Assembly: GCA_003427395.1 (NCBI GenBank) | Contig: BFEA01000013.1 | Span: 6,624,220 to 6,688,219, forward strand | DNA from: Chara braunii | Taxonomy: Eukaryota > Streptophyta > Charophyceae > Charales > Characeae | Length of the DNA: 64,000 nt | Direction: 5' to 3' | In this document: positions 59,370-64,000 of the stretch, piece after piece | Layout of the letters: every line of letters begins with the position of its first letter | How positions within the stretch are numbered: position 1 is the first letter of the stretch | Made by a program: the position numbers and the translations under genes | The notes under the pieces: model-generated | Seen by the model: the letters and a program-made list of their open reading frames with translations, nothing else | What the model was told of the DNA's origin: nothing | Database searches by the model: none

Positions 59370-59858
59370 GTACATGTCTTTCTCCTCTGCCTTTCTATCT
59401 CCCCTTCTCAGTGTATACTCCCCTTCTGAGTACGTGCCCCTGTGTATTGGCGTCACTGTGCATTTGTTACTTGTGCGCGTATGTTGCCATGAATATACGT
59501 GTTTCACTGTGTCTGCGTGTGTCACCGTGCAATTGTGCACCTATGTGTGTTGCTGTCACTGTGTAACAGTGCGTCTGTCATAGTGTATCTGTGTTGGTGT
59601 CACTGTGTGACCGAGTGTCTGCGGTTTTGAATCTGCGTCTTCTCTATGTATTTTACCGTGTTTGTCACAAACTATCTCATTGTGTATGTCACAGTCTATG
59701 TCATACTGTGTACGTGCATATTCTCAATATGCATGTGTGACCGTGTATTTGTCCAATACTTATATCTGCGTGCTTCTGTCTGTCTCTCTCTCCCACATCT
59801 TCTTTTCATCTTCTTCTACCTTGTCGCCGTTGTCGTCTGTTATCAGAGCCTGTTGCAG

Positions 59859-59968
59859 GCAAATTCCCTGGGACAGAGGATGATTTGCCTCCACAACCCA
59901 AAACTCAGCAGAGCAACAATGTAACACGACCCCCCACTACGTGCAACCATAGCATGGGGACACGATAG
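59859..59968 (+). CDS. Possible terminal exon, unknown protein
   Basis: Starts after CTGTTGCAG and, joined to the 56-bp block at 59314, reads GKFPGTEDDLPPQPKTQQSN and ends NHSMGTR before TAG at 59966. Composition is protein-like and the splice phase fits. Chance agreement of phase is one in three, so this is only suggestive. Confidence 0.3.
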
Positions 59969-60068
59969 GCAATAGTCGGGCAATAACTGGCCCCACCTCA
60001 AGATGCCATCGTCGGATGCATCATGCATCCTATATATAGTAAACGGAATAAAAAACGATAGTAGTATA

Positions 60069-60069
60069 A

Positions 60070-60111
<42 letters not shown>
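60069..60111 (+). repeat. (AAT)n tail-like microsatellite
   Basis: About 14 AAT units after AACGATAGTAGTATAA. The context resembles the (AAT)n ends at 29.97, 41.79 and 61.04 kb, which suggests retroposon 3' tails. Confidence 0.9.
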
Positions 60112-60619
60112 GCCAAAAAAATAAACAAAATAGTAATAATAGAAAAAAATGTACTACTGTGGGTAATATGAGGGTGGACGATATGCAGAAACCCAAGTTG
60201 CGAAACCACACAGATATCCAAGTAGTCGTATACATGCGGAGAGCACAATTCAATTGATAATCCACCTAAAACGGGGTAGTAGAACGAAGTAGCGAGCCAA
60301 TGTCTCAGCCCGCATGCCACACCAACAAAGTAAACCTTGTCTACCCTACTCGACTACCTTACCTACAGGCTACGACTGTGCTTACTTCGACTATTGAAGA
60401 CCAAATATACAAGATATCAGCACCATAGCCGACCTATCTTCATGCATGAGGTACGTATCTCATCACCCTCATCAGACCTCGACTTCCCTGCCAGACGTAG
60501 CCGCAATACGTTTCTGAATGTACCCGGTCGTGGTCCGTGATCGGGTTGCTTTGATCCGACGCATTGAGCCTTTTCCATTTCCCCTTCTTCTGACTCTTCC
60601 CCTACTTACATTCCCTCAC

Positions 60620-60930
60620 GCACACACACACACACACACACACTTGCTCATTTCGTGATCCAACATAAGATTCATTAGAGTTGTCAGTGGAAATACCACG
60701 ACACACTCACACACACATAAACAGATAAGCGTGGCAGCGTATATTTTCATGTACTGGCCATAGATTCACTCGACCTTTTCCCATCCTAACAATGGAAGTG
60801 CCATGTGGTCTGCCGCTCGACTAACACACACTCACTCACACCCACTCGTGCAAACGTATGCCTCCACGTTTTAGCGTTAGATTCATTCGAGTTTGTACAT
60901 CCTCTCGATGAGAGTGGCGGGGAGAGAGCC
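60620..60930. repeat. Threefold ~110 bp repeat with CA tracts
   Basis: A (CA)n or CACTCACA stretch followed by TAAGATTCATTAGAG, TAGATTCACTCGA or TAGATTCATTCGAG occurs three times (about 60620, 60710, 60827 onward). Confidence 0.55.
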
Positions 60931-61040
60931 GCGAGGTCTTGGAGATTCTCCCTTTTCTCCTTCCCTTCGATCTTCCTCCAACGAGTGCTAGTGCCCCCAC
61001 GTTTCATATTCACCAGCAATTATAATACTATTACGAACGA

Positions 61041-61112
61041 AATAATAATAATAATAACAATAATAATAATAATAACAACAACAACAACAATAATAATAAT
61101 AATAATAATAAT
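61041..61112. repeat. (AAT)n/(AAC)n microsatellite
   Basis: About 24 trinucleotides of AAT with an AAC block in the middle. Confidence 0.95.
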
Positions 61113-61244
61113 AACCCTTAAGCAACATTGGCCGAGGGGGGAGGCCGATGTTCCGCTGCGCGCCGGAATCGGGTTGTAGTTTTGATGCGGGCCGACAGAT
61201 GAAGGGGATCGAGGGTGGGTGGGTGTGCAAAGTGAAGCACGTAC

Positions 61245-61353
61245 CGAATTGTTCATAGCGCGCCACTAAACGAGAGAGCGCGCCCATGGGGTCGAATGCA
61301 CGGCGGGCGTCGATGCAGATGAATATCTCGACGTGCCCGCCGTCGGATAACAT
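61245..61353 (-). CDS. Possible exon, unknown protein
   Basis: The minus strand reads MLSDGGHVEIFICIDARRAF then DPMGALSRLVARYEQF and reaches TTCG|GTACGTGC, a strong 5' splice site. The frame is open upstream to about 61385, so the ATG at 61353 need not be the start. Composition is protein-like. No downstream exon could be identified: the sequence after the donor is followed by an AAT microsatellite. Family not recognised. Confidence 0.35.
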
Positions 61354-61399
61354 TTCCGTGTCGATTTGTATCCGACCCCCTTTTTGTGTGTTTTGTCGT

Positions 61400-62269
61400 A
61401 TTGAAAGAAAAAAAAAAAAGAAAAAAAAAAAGAAAAAGAGAAAGGAGACAAAAGAGAAAAGAGAAAAAAAAGAAAAGAGAAAAAAAATATATATATTATT
61501 TTTCGTTTTGGTGTGTCATTTTGTTTGCTTTTTGTGTTTTTTTTTTTTTGCAGTGTCTTTCTTTTTGCATCGGTCCGAGAAAAAACAAACAAAAAAAGAC
61601 AAAAGAAAAAACGAAAGACTAAAAAGACAATTTTATTTTGCAATCGTTTTGGGTCGGAATGAACTTTCTGCTAGAACACGGTGAGATGCAGGCACAACAG
61701 TGTTTGGCGCTCGGCCCGCGGTGCGGGCGGTCCGTGGGCATCGCCACACCACTTTCGAAATGTGAGAAAACGTGGCGGGCGCATCTGGCCATGTTCTAGC
61801 TGGAAGTTCATTCTCATTTGGTTGTCTGTCTGTCACTCTCTCTCTCTCTCATTGTCACACCACAGACTCTTGCTCGCTCTGTCTCTCGCTCTCTGTCTCA
61901 CACACAGACACACATACACATAGACACACATACACACACAGACACAGATGGGACGGAGTTTGCCTGCCTGTCTGTGTGTGCGTTTGTGTCAGAGAGAGAG
62001 AGAGCGAGCAAGAGATTGCAAGTGAGAGAGAGTGTGCAGGCAAAAGTCTGTGTGTGTGTGCTCATGGGTGTGTGGAAGAGGGAGAGTGCGGTCAAGATTC
62101 TGCCATCGCCAGTGGCACAATCCGAGACAAGGGTGCGCTGTGTAGCTATGGGGCGCATGTTATAAAAAAAAAAAGGAAAAAAAGAAAAAAAAAAGGAAAA
62201 AAAAAAGGAAGCTTTGCCAGTGTCTCTCTGTCCCTCGCTTCCTCCTCTTTTTCCGTCTTTTTCCATCTT

Positions 62270-62315
<46 letters not shown>

Positions 62316-62390
62316 TCTATGTCTCTCTCTCTGTGCCCGTGTGTGTACCAGATACTGACACTGAAGATACTGAATTCTGATACTGACATG
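61400..62390. other. A-rich and CT/CA-rich simple sequence
   Basis: A-rich runs (61.41-61.50, 61.57-61.62, 62.16-62.21 kb) and CT/CA/GA tracts (61.83-62.05, 62.27-62.33 kb). The open frames are of the SLSLSL, THTHTH or KKKK type and are not genes. Confidence 0.7.
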
Positions 62391-62397
62391 CGCAAAG

Positions 62398-62863
<466 letters not shown>

Positions 62864-62941
62864 TCGGCGCGCAGAAGAAGAAGAGGAAGATATGGCTTCT
62901 CCTGGTAGGTTCCTCTTCCTCCTTCTCTAACTCCGATCGTC

Positions 62942-63550
62942 CTTCTTCTTCTTTTTCTTCTTCTTTTTTTTCTTCTTCTTCTTCGTCTTCGTCTTCTTCT
63001 TCGTGTACTTCTTCTTCTTCGTTTTGGTGGATTTTTTGTCTTCTTCTTTTTCTTCTTTTTCATCTTTTTTTTCGTCTTCTTTTTCGTCTTTGTCTTCGTC
63101 TTCTTCTTCTTGGTCCTCTTCTTCTTCTTCTTCTTCGTCTTCTTCTTCTTCTTCTTCTTCTTCTTCGTCTTCTTCTTCCTTTACTTCTTCTTCGTAATTG
63201 AAAATTTTTGCACGACCCTGATCCCCAACCTCCCCGAGCTTGATCCCTTTGTAGGATAGATAGGATCTGACATTTGTAGTCTGGGCGCTGAGCGCCCGGT
63301 ATGGAAAAACGAATTGGTTGATTGATGATGATGAAGAGACTATTTCGGCGTTGTCATTTGTGAGCTCTGGTGTTACTCTTATTTGGCGTGTATCGGGTTG
63401 GAATTCTGCTCTTGGTTCGAGGTCACGACTATCTGTTCTCGTGTGTATGATATGGTTTGGTTTCTTGAATCCGCTATCACTAATTTTCCTTGGGCGCAGA
63501 CACACACACATCATTGAATTCGATGGGATCTTCGGTCAATTGATTGATTG
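62942..63550 (-). mobile_element. Retroposon 3' end with (GAA)n tail
   Basis: On the minus strand a unique stretch (about 63550-63196) ends TCGTGCAAAAATTTTCAATTAC and runs into a GAA/GAC-rich array of 250 bp (63195-62942). A GGGCGCTGAGCGCCC palindrome (63283-63297) lies in the unique part. Such short-repeat tails are common in non-LTR retrotransposons. The 195-codon frame across it (poly-Glu/Lys C-terminus) is probably not a gene. Confidence 0.45.
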
Positions 63551-63812
63551 ATTGATTGGTTGATCGATCGATTGATTGATCTTCCCGACCGTGGCCACAA
63601 GGATGACTAGACCATGGAAAGATGCACACATACACACACACAAACGGTCGACCCTAACCCCGGTGATAGGTTTATTGATTGATTGATTGGTTGATCGATT
63701 GAATGGTTGTCGGGGGGGTCGCCTCCCGTGGGCGTGCACAAAGACACACACACACAAATACACACATACATGCACGTGTGGCGAAAGCAATCGAGTTTGA
63801 TTGATTGGTTGG

Positions 63813-63868
<56 letters not shown>

Positions 63869-63940
63869 CTGATCGATTGATTGATCGATCGATCGATTGA
63901 TCGATTGATCGATTGATTGATTGATTGATTGACTGAGTCG
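63541..63940. repeat. (GATT)n tetranucleotide clusters
   Basis: Three clusters, 63541-63582, 63674-63705 and 63797-63940, of TTGATTGA units mixed with ATCGATCG. Frames read INQSINQS and are artefacts. Confidence 0.9.
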
Positions 63941-64000
63941 GGATTAGTCGAGATCGAGTCAGGATCGAGTCGGGATCGCTCTCTCTCTTTCACGATCCCG

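Larger units (their letters stand above)
58394..59372 (+). repeat. Segmental duplication, ~665 bp unit
   Basis: 58394-58705 and 59059-59372 match throughout. Examples: TGAGCTTACT(C/T)CCGTC, ACATAAGTAT, CCTTCCCTCTA, GAAGTACTTGA. Each copy is followed by its own TCTG/TGTC-rich stretch. Identity is about 70-75% by eye. Confidence 0.85.

Noticed and set aside
59838-59852. Third LTR primer binding site (TGTTATCAGAGCC)
   Set aside because: The second G of TGGTATCAG is replaced and the position is at a candidate 3' splice region; match is probably accidental.

Overview
This is a eukaryotic nuclear window, most likely from a streptophyte: a charophycean green alga such as Chara or, less likely, an early land plant. 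The evidence is one intron-containing gene whose protein matches the plant type of acidic leucine-rich nuclear phosphoprotein 32 (ANP32). It has leucine-rich repeats, a YECPVTRLPDY-type capping motif, a long acidic tail and a basic KRKR end. The sequence also has very long (CT)n, (GA)n and (AAT)n microsatellites, plant-type initiator-Met primer binding sites and assembly gaps. Assignment to Chara is an inference, not a demonstration. I see no bacterial gene organisation.

Layout. 1-6.4 kb: decayed coding relics on both strands (a minus-strand frameshifted chain, a plus-strand Ty3/gypsy integrase-like remnant, a plausible terminal exon at 4.0-4.2 kb), then CT microsatellites linked to palindromes. 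6.7 kb: a 0.2 kb TTAA-flanked MITE. 7-17 kb: A/C-rich sequence with small tandem duplications and no convincing gene. 17.2-25 kb: the ANP32 gene on the minus strand, two phase-compatible exons separated by a 6.4 kb intron. 25-27.4 kb: GC-rich upstream region, then three copies of a short block ending in a consensus 5' splice site. 28-34 kb: retroposon debris (tRNA-like SINE pieces, paired units with A-rich or AAT tails, a primer binding site with a gag-like start). 34.6-41.2 kb: two ~80 bp satellite arrays that are diverged copies of one family in opposite orientation around a ~1 kb spacer. 41-49 kb: LTR-like fragments, many small duplications, long microsatellites. 49.3-52.3 kb: a larger member of the TTAA family, with an N gap and several near-perfect hairpins. 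52-56.6 kb: LTR-like remains and an alternating array of seven hairpins. 56.7-57.5 kb: a third TTAA element. 57.6-60 kb: a segmental duplication carrying exon-like blocks. 60-64 kb: retroposon tails, one exon-like block, a 33 bp inverted repeat around GA/CT tracts, and GAA and GATT arrays.

How it fits together. Only ANP32 can be called a real gene with confidence. Most of the rest looks like accumulated mobile DNA. The strongest non-gene signals are the TTAA-inserting inverted-repeat family (three copies), the palindrome-plus-microsatellite family sharing a GAATGAATCTTCC core, the inverted satellite pair, and the alternating hairpin array. Repeat boundaries were read by eye and are approximate unless arm coordinates are given.
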